Source: Microbispora hainanensis (GTDB taxonomy: Bacteria > Actinomycetota > Actinomycetes > Streptosporangiales > Streptosporangiaceae). From it: DNA of 64,000 nucleotides. Positions 26,368 through 35,030 of the stretch are shown piece by piece. Each line of letters opens with the position of its first letter. The stretch's first letter is position 1. The translations under genes and the position numbers were made by a program. The stretch lies in the NCBI RefSeq assembly GCF_006874475.1, contig NZ_VIRM01000029.1, positions 1 through 64,000 on the forward strand. Reading direction: 5' to 3'. Under the pieces are notes generated by a model that worked only from the letters and a program-made list of their open reading frames with translations, searched no databases and was not told the origin of the DNA.

Positions 26368-27618
26368 GTGCTCGTGACGGAGATCCAGGAGGCCGGGGCA
26401 GCCCGAGAGCGGGACGCGGACGAGGCATCGGAGAAGATGACGCCCGTGGACACCTCTGGCGGCACGGCGACCGGCGAGCAGACGGGGCCGCACGCGCGCA
26501 GGGAACGCTGGGCGGTGTGGTGGCTCATGCGGTCGTCCGACCGCACGGCCCTGCTCATCTGGTTCTTCTGGCAGGTCGCGTCGTACATCTACCTGATCCT
26601 CGCGGCGCCGGGCCGTACGGAGGACGCGATCCTCGACCGGTTCAACCGGTACGACTCCTACAACTTCATGGACATCGCGCAGTACGGCTACGACGGCCGG
26701 CCGGAGGACCAGGACTCGCCGCGGCTCGTCGCGTTCTTCCCCGGCCTGCCGCTGCTGCTGCGCGCCCTGCACCTGGTCATCCCGGACATGAGGCTCGCCC
26801 TCGTCCTGATCTCGTTCGTCGCGAGCGCCGTCGTGGCGGTGGCGCTGTCGCGGCTGAGCGAGTCCTACCGGGAGGGCAGCGGTCACTGGACCGTGCTGGC
26901 GTTCTTCCTCAGCCCGTTCGCGGTGTTCCTGATGGCCGGCTACACGGAGGCGCCGTTCCTCGCGCTGGCGATCCCCGCGTGGCTGCTGGCCCGTCGCGGC
27001 CGGTGGGAGGCCGCCGCCGTGTGCGCCGCCTTCGCGGCGTCGATGCGCATCTCCGGGCTCTTCCTCGCCCTCGGCCTGGTCGTGATGTTCCTCGTCTCGC
27101 GCGACGGCCTGCGCGCCCCGCGGGGATGGCGGAAGGCGCCGTGGCTGGTGCTGCCGGGTGTGCCGGTGCTGGCCTACATGATCTACCTCTGGAACCGTAC
27201 GGGCGACCTCATGGCCTGGAAGTCGGCGGAGGCGCAGTATTGGGGCCGTTATCCCGAGCTGCCGTGGAACGTCTTCATCGACACCTGGCACAGGTCGCTC
27301 AACGAGCCCATCCTGGCGACGTCGTATCGCGAGGAGATCCTGTCGGCGCTCGTGCTGGTTTTGCTGATCATCGCGCGGCTGGTGCGGCGCAACTGGCCCG
27401 ACCTCGCCTATCTGGCGCCGCAGGCGGTGGCGCTGCTGGCGATGTCGTCGTTCTACATGTCGGTGGGCCGGGCCTCGTTGCTGTGGTGGCCGCTCTACAT
27501 CTCGGTGGGCGTCGTCGGCAGCCGAAGGCCCTGGGTCATGATGGCCTACCTCGCGGTGGCCGCGCCGATCTGGGCAATCAATGTCGGAAATTTCACCACA
27601 GGCGCCTGGGTGGGTTGA
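26368..27618 (+). CDS. PIG-V-like integral membrane mannosyltransferase
   Basis: 416 residues. A hydrophilic N terminus (about 1-65) is followed by about eight to nine transmembrane segments. The loop FNRYDSYNFMDIAQYGYDG corresponds to the FxxWDxxxYxxIAxxGY motif of GT-C PIG-V/GPI mannosyltransferase 2 relatives, and VAFFPGLPLLLR is the second conserved loop. Such enzymes transfer a sugar from polyprenyl-phosphate-mannose on the outer face of the membrane. The start is uncertain (GTG 26368, GTG 26374 or ATG 26437); the protein core is unaffected. Confidence 0.82.
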   Translation: MLVTEIQEAGAARERDADEASEKMTPVDTSGGTATGEQTGPHARRERWAVWWLMRSSDRTALLIWFFWQVASYIYLILAAPGRTEDAILDRFNRYDSYNFMDIAQYGYDGRPEDQDSPRLVAFFPGLPLLLRALHLVIPDMRLALVLISFVASAVVAVALSRLSESYREGSGHWTVLAFFLSPFAVFLMAGYTEAPFLALAIPAWLLARRGRWEAAAVCAAFAASMRISGLFLALGLVVMFLVSRDGLRAPRGWRKAPWLVLPGVPVLAYMIYLWNRTGDLMAWKSAEAQYWGRYPELPWNVFIDTWHRSLNEPILATSYREEILSALVLVLLIIARLVRRNWPDLAYLAPQAVALLAMSSFYMSVGRASLLWWPLYISVGVVGSRRPWVMMAYLAVAAPIWAINVGNFTTGAWVG

Positions 27619-27644
27619 TCCACCTCTGACTAGCTTCTCCGTGT

Positions 27645-28625
27645 ATGGGGGTATTTATCGCAGGAGTGGCGGTTGTTGCGGTTGTGGTGGCCGGTCTTCC
27701 ATCGGTGGCGGTCACCTACCGGGTGAACGTCCTCACCTACAACGTCTGCGCGGCGGGCAACAGCGCCGGCACCTGCGTACGCGACCTCACCCCCGAGCGC
27801 CGGAAGACCTGGGCGGGTCAGGTCTCCACGTTGATCCGGTCGCGAGACGTGGACGTCGCCTCGTTCACCGAGATGTGCTACGCCCAGGTGGGCCTGCTCC
27901 GGAATGCTCTGCCCGGCTATCGGCTGGTCTGGTACGGCTACGCGAAGGGCGGCGGGCCGGGCCGCGAAGACCGGTGCCGCACGCTGTGGAGCGACCTCAC
28001 CCCGGACACGGTCCCGCCGGACGGCAAGACCTTCGGCATGGCACTGGCGCTGAAGAACGGCGTCGAGGGCCCGCCGCCGCTGCGGCGGCTGCTGCGCGCC
28101 GACCACGCCCCGTCGGCACCGGGTGAGACGATCCACCCGCGCGGCCTGCTGTGCGCCACCGGCCGGGTCGGCCCGCGCCGCTCGGTCTGCTGCGTGACCC
28201 ACATCTCCGACACCGAGACCCCGCGCCAGGTCGTCGATCTGGTGTCGGCGTACGCCGGGGACGCCCCGGTGATCCTCACCGGCGACTTCAACCGGGAGCC
28301 CGGCCACAACCAGCTCACCGACGTGTACGGCATGGGCCTGGGCCAGGGCGGCTACACCGAGGTCGACGCCGAGCCGTGCGGGGTCGCGCGCCGGGGCGGC
28401 GAGCACACCACACGCGGCGGCCGGAAGATCGACTACATCTTCGCGAGCGAGGCCGACTACCGTCCGGGCGGCGCCGAGGTCGTCAGAACCGACCCGGAGC
28501 TGTCGGACCACCTGGCGCTGGCCGGCACGCTCATCGGGACCGAACCGAGGCCGCGGCGTGACGGCGCGCCTTGGCGAGGTAGTTATCCGGCGTACGCGCG
28601 AAGGAGGCGCGGTCGTCGTCGGTGA
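27645..28625 (+). CDS. Secreted or membrane-tethered endonuclease/exonuclease/phosphatase-family protein
   Basis: 326 residues. The N terminus is a signal peptide or anchor (GVFIAGVAVVAVVVAGLPSV). The EEP (DNase I-like) core follows: VNVLTYNVC, Glu in VASFTEMCY, VILTGDFNREPG, and KIDYIFAS with final SDHLAL. These supply the Asn, Glu, Asp-Asn and Asp-His ligands of metal-dependent phosphodiesterases. Its last 95 nt overlap the convergent gamma carbonic anhydrase gene, and the C-terminal tail (RRRRGRRR) is therefore basic and unconserved-looking. Confidence 0.82.
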   Translation: MGVFIAGVAVVAVVVAGLPSVAVTYRVNVLTYNVCAAGNSAGTCVRDLTPERRKTWAGQVSTLIRSRDVDVASFTEMCYAQVGLLRNALPGYRLVWYGYAKGGGPGREDRCRTLWSDLTPDTVPPDGKTFGMALALKNGVEGPPPLRRLLRADHAPSAPGETIHPRGLLCATGRVGPRRSVCCVTHISDTETPRQVVDLVSAYAGDAPVILTGDFNREPGHNQLTDVYGMGLGQGGYTEVDAEPCGVARRGGEHTTRGGRKIDYIFASEADYRPGGAEVVRTDPELSDHLALAGTLIGTEPRPRRDGAPWRGSYPAYARRRRGRRR

Positions 28626-29061
28626 GCTCGCGGACGACCTTCCCCGGCACGCCCGCGACCAGCACGCCGGCCGGGATGCGGCGGCCGGGCGGCACGACGG
28701 CCCCGGCCGCGATCAGGGACCCGGCCCCGACTACCGCCCCGCCGAGCACGACCGCCCCGATGCCCACCAGCGCGCCGGTCTCGACGTGCGCGCCGTGCAC
28801 CATCGCCCGGTGACCGAGGCTCACCCGGTCTTCCAGGATCGCGGGCTCCCCGGGATCGGCGTGCAGGCAGCACAGGTCCTGGATGTTGACCTCGTCGCCG
28901 ACCTCGATGCGTTCGTCGTCGCCGCGCAGCACCGAGCCGTACCAGACGTTCGCGCCGCGACCGAGCCGCACCCTGCCGACGACCACCGCCCCCGGGGCCA
29001 CCCACGCCTCGGGGTGGATGATCGGCGTGGCGTCGTCGTCCAGGTCGGCGATGTACGGCAT
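28531..29061 (-). CDS. Gamma-class carbonic anhydrase-like protein
   Basis: 176 residues of left-handed beta-helix hexapeptide repeats. The three zinc ligands are His 67 (CCLHADPG), His 84 and His 89 (GHRAMVHGAHV), in the spacing of the gamma-CA/PaaY/YrdA family. Active hydration of CO2 is likely but not certain because many family members are inactive. It overlaps the convergent EEP-family gene at its 3' end by 95 nt. Confidence 0.92.
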   Translation of the reverse strand: MPYIADLDDDATPIIHPEAWVAPGAVVVGRVRLGRGANVWYGSVLRGDDERIEVGDEVNIQDLCCLHADPGEPAILEDRVSLGHRAMVHGAHVETGALVGIGAVVLGGAVVGAGSLIAAGAVVPPGRRIPAGVLVAGVPGKVVRELTDDDRASFARTPDNYLAKARRHAAASVRSR

Positions 29062-29214
29062 GCGCCCATGATCCCACGAGGCTCCGCACCGGGTTCGGCG
29101 TGGCGCCCGGTTTCGCCGGCCGCTCGGGGCGGTCAGGTTGCGATGTGCGACGGATAGCAGGAAAGTCGTGTCCTGGCTGCGTTACCGTCGTTATCTCCAA
29201 CCCCAGGGTTTCTC

Positions 29215-30414
29215 ATGACGAATCAGACCGACAACTTCCCCGACCTGATGAGTGACGACTCCTTCGAAGTCGTGATGCGCGGCTACAGCCGCAGGCAGGT
29301 CCACGACTACATGGTCCGGACCCGCAACCAGATCCGGGACCTGGAGGAACGGCTCGCCCGCACGATCGACCAGGCGGAGCAGACCCGCCTGGAGCTGGCC
29401 GAGGCGCGGCGGAGGATGGCGGAGTCGCCGCAGAACCCCGACGAGCTGGGGGAGCGCCTGAGCCAGATACTCAAGCTGGCGCAGGAGGAGGCGGCGGCCA
29501 ACAAGGAGGCGTCCGAGGCGGAGGCCAGGCGGGTGCGCGAGACCTCGATGGCCGAGGCCGAGCGGCTGGTGACGTCGGCGCGTGAGCAGGCCGACGCGAT
29601 CAGGGCCGCCGCGCAGGAGGAGGCCGAGCGCCGCGTCGCCGACGCAAGCGCCACGTCCGAGCGGCTGCTGGCGCAGGCGGGCGCGGAGGCGGAGCAGACG
29701 CTGGGCACGGCCCGCGCGGAGGCGGAGGAGACCCTGCGCACCGCCCGCGCGGAGGGGGAGCGGCAGCTCACCGCCGCCCGGATGGAGGCGGAGCGGCTGC
29801 TCGTCGAGGCGCGCGGGCAGGCCGAGGCCATGCTGGCGGCGGCGCAGCAGCGGGTGAACGCGCTGGACGAGCACACCGGCCGCCGGGTGGCCTACCTCAC
29901 CGACACCCACGCGGAGGTCGTGCGCCGGCTCAACGAGATCGGCTCGGTGCTCGGCGACCTGATGCACCGTGAGAGCGCGGCGGGCCCGCTTATCGACGAG
30001 GCCGCCGTGCTGCCGCCCCCGCAGCAGGTGCACGCCATCGCCGCGGGCGCGCCCGACCAGCGGCACGACCAGCGGCCCGACCAGCACCGGCCCGACCAGT
30101 CGCACGAGCAGCAGCCGCACGACCACGCGCACGGGCAGCAGCCGCACGGGCCGGTCGAGGACCCGCAGCAGGCCCTGGAGGCCGCGCCGTCCGGGCCCGA
30201 GGCGCATGACGCCGCCGCAGGTCAGGGGCACATGGACGGCGACGAGGACGACGCGGTCCTGATCGTGGACGACGGACGCCACGCCAACGGTCACAACGGA
30301 CATCACGAGAACGAGAACGGTCACGGTGTGCCGTCGTCGCCCGAGGACACCGACGTCAACCTCGGCCGGGTGCGGCGCGCCTTGCCGAACGGAGAGCCGG
30401 TCACCGGCCAGTGA
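29215..30414 (+). CDS. DivIVA-domain coiled-coil protein
   Basis: 399 residues. The N terminus (about 15-55) has the DivIVA motif FEVVMRGYSRRQVHDYMVR. A long Ala/Glu-rich coiled coil follows (about 45-255) with heptads of the form AEAERL. The tail (about 280-399) is disordered and rich in His, Gln, Pro, Asp and Gly (QPHDHAHGQQPHG). Related proteins (Wag31, Scy and FilP types) organise polar growth and the cytoskeleton in filamentous actinomycetes. It is monocistronic, with a strong terminator downstream. Confidence 0.85.
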   Translation: MTNQTDNFPDLMSDDSFEVVMRGYSRRQVHDYMVRTRNQIRDLEERLARTIDQAEQTRLELAEARRRMAESPQNPDELGERLSQILKLAQEEAAANKEASEAEARRVRETSMAEAERLVTSAREQADAIRAAAQEEAERRVADASATSERLLAQAGAEAEQTLGTARAEAEETLRTARAEGERQLTAARMEAERLLVEARGQAEAMLAAAQQRVNALDEHTGRRVAYLTDTHAEVVRRLNEIGSVLGDLMHRESAAGPLIDEAAVLPPPQQVHAIAAGAPDQRHDQRPDQHRPDQSHEQQPHDHAHGQQPHGPVEDPQQALEAAPSGPEAHDAAAGQGHMDGDEDDAVLIVDDGRHANGHNGHHENENGHGVPSSPEDTDVNLGRVRRALPNGEPVTGQ

Positions 30415-30509
30415 GCCGGATGTGAGCCGGCAAGTGAGCCGGACCTGAGCCCACCAGTGAGCCCGGCCCGGCCGTGGCGACGCAGGTGAGGACTCGTAGC
30501 GAACTGGTA

Positions 30510-30548
30510 GCGGAAGCCCCCGCCCCCGATCGGGTCGGGGGCTTCCGC
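30510..30548. terminator. Strong bidirectional terminator
   Basis: Perfect 12-bp stem GCGGAAGCCCCC (30510-30521) / GGGGGCTTCCGC (30537-30548) with a 15-nt loop that can itself pair. It separates the DivIVA-type gene from the convergent small ORF and ends 2 nt from that ORF's stop. Confidence 0.8.
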
Positions 30549-30550
30549 GC

Positions 30551-30763
30551 TCATGGATCGGCGGCGTGCGCCTCCTGCCGGCGCAGCAGCTCACGCAGCC
30601 CGTCGGGCTCGTCGGCGTCGATGGTCATCGCGCATCCCGCCGCGCGCTGCGCCGAGGTGAGCGGGTGGTGCCGGGTCGCCCACCACCGGCCCGCGTCGCT
30701 CCGCCAGATCGTCCACTCCGGAAACTCCCGGGCTATCTCGGCGAGGCGTCGGTCCAAGGACAT
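30551..30763 (-). CDS. Small conserved-looking hypothetical protein
   Basis: 70 residues from ATG 30763, preceded by GGAAGG. Sequence features include EFPEWTIWRSDAGRWWATRH and a charged C terminus with LRELLRRQEAH. It is soluble and Trp-rich. Similar small proteins lie next to GntR regulators in Streptosporangiaceae-type genomes, as here (GntR gene upstream on the same strand). Function is unknown. The frame extends upstream to 30916, but that part overlaps the GntR gene and lacks a protein-like pattern. Confidence 0.65.
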   Translation of the reverse strand: MSLDRRLAEIAREFPEWTIWRSDAGRWWATRHHPLTSAQRAAGCAMTIDADEPDGLRELLRRQEAHAADP

Positions 30764-30823
30764 CCGTACACCTTCCCTCGCCTCATGCCCGGGTGCTCTT
30801 AGTGCTCTTGACCTCTCCACCTC

Positions 30824-30846
30824 AAGGTGCGGGACATCTCTAGAGA
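30824..30846 (-). promoter_or_regulatory. Palindromes upstream of the 70-residue ORF
   Basis: CACCT-CA-AGGTG and, next to it, TCTCTAGAGA (30837-30846, perfect 10-bp palindrome) lie between the GntR gene and the 70-residue ORF. They are candidate operators, possibly for the adjacent GntR protein. The AGAG/CTCT arms are only weakly informative. Confidence 0.35.
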
Positions 30847-30887
30847 AATCAATGATCGGGACAGTCAGGTCAACGTTGCCTCTTGAC

Positions 30888-31643
30888 CTAGGCGTCGAAG
30901 TCGTATTGGAGTACATACGACGCCGCGTCCAGGATCATCTCGTTGACCTCGACAGGCACGCCTCCCTCCGCGAAGGCGACCCGGGTGACGGAGATCACCG
31001 GCGTCCCGGCCGGGAGGTTCAGCGACTCGGCCTCCCCGGGCAGGGGCATCCGGGCCCGCACCTCCTCACTGAAGTGGACGGGAGGCCGGCCGAGCTCGCC
31101 AAGCCGGGCGTACACGCCGCCCGGACCCGTGTCGGGCAGGACGACCGCCGTGCCCTCCACGAGGTCGGCGGGAAAATGGGAGGCCGCGAGCTGCACCGGA
31201 CGGCCGTCCACCGAGTAGCGGCGGCGGCGCACCCACACCTCGCCGGTGCCGAGCACGCGGGCGACCTGCTCGTTCGCCGGCTCGCGCAGGATGGTCACCT
31301 CGTCCACGACGTACGAGCGGCCCCGGGTGTCGGAGTCCCAGATGGCCAGGCCCTGGGCCCACTGCTCGCGGGAGAGCCGGCGCGACCCGTGGCGGCGGAT
31401 GGGGCGGAACAGCCGCACGTAGACGCCCGATCCCCGCTTCGGCACGGCGAGCCCTTCGTTGATGAGCACGGCGAGCGCCTGCCGTGCCGTGGCCCGTGCG
31501 ACCCCGTGCTCCTTCATGAGCGCGTTCTCGCCCGGTAGCCGGTCGCCGTCACCGAGTGCTCCGGACAGGATCTTATCGCGCAGCCTGTCGGCGATGCGGC
31601 GATAGATCGGGGACTCGTGATGCACCGACGGGGATTCCGTCAC
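30888..31643 (-). CDS. GntR-family regulator with UTRA domain (HutC subfamily)
   Basis: 251 residues, GTG start. The winged helix (YRRIADRLRDKILSGAL, DRLPGENALMKEHGVARATA, then RQALAVLINEGL) is followed by a UTRA ligand domain. UTRA members sense small sugars, amino acids or their phosphates. The gene is divergent from kynureninase with 262 nt between, so kynureninase is a possible target. The small 70-residue gene downstream may also be in its regulon. Confidence 0.9.
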   Translation of the reverse strand: MTESPSVHHESPIYRRIADRLRDKILSGALGDGDRLPGENALMKEHGVARATARQALAVLINEGLAVPKRGSGVYVRLFRPIRRHGSRRLSREQWAQGLAIWDSDTRGRSYVVDEVTILREPANEQVARVLGTGEVWVRRRRYSVDGRPVQLAASHFPADLVEGTAVVLPDTGPGGVYARLGELGRPPVHFSEEVRARMPLPGEAESLNLPAGTPVISVTRVAFAEGGVPVEVNEMILDAASYVLQYDFDA

Positions 31644-31905
31644 GTTTGATCACCCTCTGTCACCAACGGGGGTTTGGCGTCTCCAGAGAACTTGCCCCGT
31701 CTTGTCCACGATCGCACAGAGTCTTGGGTGCGTCTTGTGCTTACTTTTGGCTGATCGTGCCGGTGTGGCGATCTCTGGGGGTTATAGCCGTCCGCATCGG
31801 TGGAACGGTCCCTTCCGGTATTGCCGGTGCCGGGAACGCTCCGTCATCATGACTACGACAAGATCGGATATTTCGGTACATAATGCGGTGACGAAGGAGT
31901 TGCCG

Positions 31906-33144
31906 ATGGTACTCAGCCGGGCCGAATGCCAGGACCTCGACGCCAAGGACCCGCTCCGGGAGTTCCGGGACGAGTTCTCGCTGCCTCCCGGGGTCGTCTA
32001 CCTGCTGGGCAACTCGCTCGGCGCGCTGCCGCGACGTACGCCGGAGCGGGTGGCGCACACGGTCGAGACCGAGTGGGGGGTGCATCTCGGGGCGAGCTGG
32101 AACACGGCCGGCTGGTGGGACATGCCGCAGAGCACCGGCGACCGCATCGCGCCCCTCATCGGCGCGCGTCCCGGCGACGTGCTGGCGGGCGACTCCACCT
32201 CGGTGAACATCTTCAAGGTGGTCACGGCCGCCCTCCCGCTGCGGCCCGGCCGCCGCGTGATCGTCTCCGACCTCGACAACTTCCCCACGGACCGGTACGT
32301 CGTGGAGGGCGCCGCCCGGGCGCTCGGCGCGTACGAGATCCGGGACATCGGCGAGACCGGCCCTTCGCTGGAGGACGCCCTCGGCGACGACGTGGCGCTC
32401 GTGCTGCTGTCGCACGTGGACTACCGGACCGGCGCGGCCAGGGACATGGCGGCGGTGACGGAGCTGGTGCGGGCGGCCGGCGCGCTCATGGTCTGGGACC
32501 TGTGCCACAGCGCCGGGGCGCTGCCCGTGCGGGTGGGCGAGGCCGACTTCGCCGTCGGCTGCACCTACAAGTACCTCAACGGCGGTCCGGGCGCCCCCGC
32601 CTACCTGTACGTCGCGCCACGTCACCAGGACGGCGTCCAGAACGTGCTGTCGGGCTGGCACGGGCACGCCGCGCCGTTCGACTTCGAACCGCACTATCGC
32701 CCCGCGCCCGGTGTGCGGCGTTTCGCCACCGGCAGCCCGCCGATCCTGTCGTACGCCGCGCTGAACGCGTCACTCGACATCTGGGAGCGGGTGGACCTCG
32801 ACGAGGTCAGAGCCAAGAGCGTGGCCCTGACCTCGCTGTTCGTCGACCTGCTCGACGATCTCGTCGACCCGGGGCTCGGGCTCGCCCTGGCCTCCCCACG
32901 CGACCCGGAGCGGCGGGGAAGCCAGGTCAGCTACCGTCACCCGCAGGGCTACCCGGTGGTGCGCGCGCTCGCGGACCGGGGGGTGGTGGGCGACTACCGC
33001 GAGCCGGACTTCGTCCGGTTCGGCTTCGCCCCGCTCTACCTGCGCTATGCCGACGTGCACGACGCGGCGACGACGCTGGCGGAGGTGCTCCGCGAGGAGC
33101 TGTGGCGGGACGAGCGCTACGCGCGGCGGCTCACCGTCACCTGA
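31906..33144 (+). CDS. kynU: Kynureninase
   Basis: 412 residues, fold type I PLP enzyme. Converts kynurenine (or 3-hydroxykynurenine) to anthranilate (or 3-hydroxyanthranilate) and alanine. Seen: YLLGNSLGALPRRT, the phosphate-binding GDSTSVNIFK, VIVSDLDNFPTD, the PLP Asp in WDLCHSAGALPV, the PLP Lys 222 in GCTYKYLNGGPG, and the C-terminal VRFGFAPLYLRYADV. The ATG at 31906 has an AAGGAG RBS 7 nt upstream. Tryptophan dioxygenase and kynurenine formamidase genes are not adjacent, so it stands apart from a full tryptophan catabolic operon. Confidence 0.93.
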   Translation: MVLSRAECQDLDAKDPLREFRDEFSLPPGVVYLLGNSLGALPRRTPERVAHTVETEWGVHLGASWNTAGWWDMPQSTGDRIAPLIGARPGDVLAGDSTSVNIFKVVTAALPLRPGRRVIVSDLDNFPTDRYVVEGAARALGAYEIRDIGETGPSLEDALGDDVALVLLSHVDYRTGAARDMAAVTELVRAAGALMVWDLCHSAGALPVRVGEADFAVGCTYKYLNGGPGAPAYLYVAPRHQDGVQNVLSGWHGHAAPFDFEPHYRPAPGVRRFATGSPPILSYAALNASLDIWERVDLDEVRAKSVALTSLFVDLLDDLVDPGLGLALASPRDPERRGSQVSYRHPQGYPVVRALADRGVVGDYREPDFVRFGFAPLYLRYADVHDAATTLAEVLREELWRDERYARRLTVT

Positions 33145-33150
33145 GGTGTG

Positions 33151-33582
33151 TCAGCGGCCGCGGCGGGCCAGCCCGGCGACGATGTCGCCGGCCAGGGCCA
33201 CGCAGCGGTCGCAGATGCGCCCGCCCTCGCCGTGGACCATGTGGACGCGCGGACCCGGCGGCCTGCGGCAGAAGGAGCAGGCGGCGTCGCGCTTGATGCG
33301 GCGGTTGACCAGGTGCCGGTGGGCGAAGGCGGGCGTGAAGCGCCTGCGCGAGCTTCGCCTGATGAACCCGAACCGCTCACCGATGGCGGTCCAGGACGCG
33401 CCGGCCTCGCGGGCCCGGCACACCGCGAGATCGAGCAGGGCGTCCACCTCGCCGCCCGATTCGCCGGCGAGGTCCCGGCATAGGGCGATCGCGGCGGACA
33501 GGATTTCCAGAGGGTCTTCGGGGTCGGATGCGCGCGAGCGGGCCCGCTCGAGTAACTCAGATGCCTCCATGGCCGACACCAT
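33151..33582 (-). CDS. ClpX C4-type zinc finger-like protein
   Basis: 143 residues. The C-terminal part carries CSFCRRPPGPRVHMVHG and ICDRCVALAGDIV, a C4 zinc finger like that at the N terminus of ClpX but without the ATPase. The N-terminal half is helical (SELLERARSRASDP) with a wing-like segment GASWTAIGERFGF typical of small HTH repeats. It may be a regulatory or adaptor protein. ATG 33582 and ATG 33570 are both possible. The 3' end is 6 nt from the kynureninase stop (convergent). Confidence 0.75.
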   Translation of the reverse strand: MVSAMEASELLERARSRASDPEDPLEILSAAIALCRDLAGESGGEVDALLDLAVCRAREAGASWTAIGERFGFIRRSSRRRFTPAFAHRHLVNRRIKRDAACSFCRRPPGPRVHMVHGEGGRICDRCVALAGDIVAGLARRGR

Positions 33583-33641
33583 AGGCCGCAGTATTTAAAC
33601 GATCAAGCGATGCGGGCGTTCACCCTGCGTAGGCTGGCCAG

Positions 33642-34076
33642 GTGAGAATGCCCGAGGAGCGGGCGAGGGAGCTGTTCGCGCAGGCGCGCGTGGCCCGCCT
33701 CGCGACGGTCGGGGCCGGGGGTGCGCCGCGGCTCGTCCCGGTCACGTTCGCCGTGCTGCCGCACGGCGAGAAGGGCACCGTGGTGACGGCGGTGGACCAC
33801 AAGCCGAAGGCCACCACCGACCTGCGACGGCTGCGCGACATCCGCGACAATCCCCGCGTCTGCCTGCTGGCCGACCACTACGAGGAGGACTGGGAACGGC
33901 TGTGGTGGGTGCGCGCCGACGGGCACGCCCGCGTCGTGGAGGGCGGCGACGAGCGCGAGCGGGCCGTGGCGTGGCTGGTGCGCAAGTATGCCCAGTATCG
34001 CGAACGGCCCCCGGCCGGGCCCGCGATCCTCGTCGGGGTCGAGCGCTGGTCGGGCTGGTCGTACGGCGAGCTGTAG
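33642..34076 (+). CDS. PPOX-class F420-dependent oxidoreductase (TIGR03668-like)
   Basis: 144 residues, split beta-barrel flavin/F420-binding fold. Motifs include LFAQARVARLATVG, PRLVPVTFAVL, KPKATTDLRRLRDIRDNPRV and the C-terminal VERWSGWSYGEL typical of TIGR03668. These enzymes usually use the deazaflavin cofactor F420 to reduce small molecules; the substrate is unknown. GTG start; it runs divergent from the C4-zinc-finger gene. Confidence 0.88.
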   Translation: MRMPEERARELFAQARVARLATVGAGGAPRLVPVTFAVLPHGEKGTVVTAVDHKPKATTDLRRLRDIRDNPRVCLLADHYEEDWERLWWVRADGHARVVEGGDERERAVAWLVRKYAQYRERPPAGPAILVGVERWSGWSYGEL

Positions 34077-34090
34077 GCGGGCCGGCGTGG

Positions 34091-34867
34091 TCAGGCGGAC
34101 GGGAAGGGGTCGTCTCCCCGGGCGATGGCGTCCAGCATGCGGGTGGTGAACGCCTGGGCCGCGCGGTGGATGCCGGGGCCGAAGCTGACCCTGGCGACGC
34201 CGAGGGCCGCGAGGTCGCGGATGGGCGGCACGCCGGGCCGCATCAGCACGTTGATCGGGCCGCCGATCTCCCGGGCGAGCGCGCCGATCACCTCGGGATC
34301 GCCCGCGAGGATGGGGTAGACGCAGTCGGCGCCGGCCGTGAGGTAGCGACGGCCCCGCTCGACCGCCTCCGCGAGCCTCTCGTCGGGGGTTCCGGAGCCG
34401 TGGATGAAGGTGTCCACGCGGGCGTTGACCACAAGACCGCTGCCGGCCTCGGTCGCCGCCGCCCGCACGGCGGCCAGGAAGTCCGCCTGCTCGGCGGCGT
34501 CGACCAACGCCCCGGTCGCCGGGTCGGAGTCCTCCAGGTTGCAGCCCACGGCGCCCGCGGCGGCGAGCCGCTCGACGAGCTCGGCGGGCTTCAGCCCGTA
34601 GCCGCGCTCCACGTCGGCGGTGACGGGGACGGTCACGACCCGGCTGATGCGGGCCACGGCCGCGAACATCTCGTCCGCGGGCGTGTCGTGCCCGTCCTCG
34701 TAGCCCAGGACGTCGGCGACGGCGGCGCTTCCGGTGGCGACGGCGGGGAACCCGGCCGCCTCGACGGCGCGGGCGGACGCGGCGTCCCAGGCGTTGGGCA
34801 GCACGACGGGGTCGCCGGGCACGTGCAGCGCCCGCAGGGCGGCCGCCTTCTTCTGCAACTCGGTCAC
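34091..34867 (-). CDS. Isocitrate lyase/PEP mutase-family protein
   Basis: 258 residues, TIM-barrel of the ICL/PEPM superfamily (PF13714). Seen: VLPNAWDAASARAVEAAG, TGSAAVADVLGYEDG, the metal-binding VTADVERGYG and CNLEDSDP. The Cys-bearing catalytic loop of true isocitrate lyase (KKCGH) is absent, so the enzyme is probably a C-C or P-C lyase with unknown substrate, such as carboxyphosphonoenolpyruvate-type or oxaloacetate hydrolase-type. GTG start. Convergent with the PPOX gene. Confidence 0.85.
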   Translation of the reverse strand: MTELQKKAAALRALHVPGDPVVLPNAWDAASARAVEAAGFPAVATGSAAVADVLGYEDGHDTPADEMFAAVARISRVVTVPVTADVERGYGLKPAELVERLAAAGAVGCNLEDSDPATGALVDAAEQADFLAAVRAAATEAGSGLVVNARVDTFIHGSGTPDERLAEAVERGRRYLTAGADCVYPILAGDPEVIGALAREIGGPINVLMRPGVPPIRDLAALGVARVSFGPGIHRAAQAFTTRMLDAIARGDDPFPSA

Positions 34868-35030
34868 GAGGCCACCCTAGAGAGCCGGGTGGGCGGGAAC
34901 GCCACCGGCTGCCCGGAAATGAGGGGAAGCCGGTCGTGGCTTAAGGGGTCGAGACCGGTGTCGTGGCCTTCCCATCATTGGATACGCTCGCGAAACCGGC
35001 CCCCCCACCCCGTGCGTCAGGAGAGTTTTC

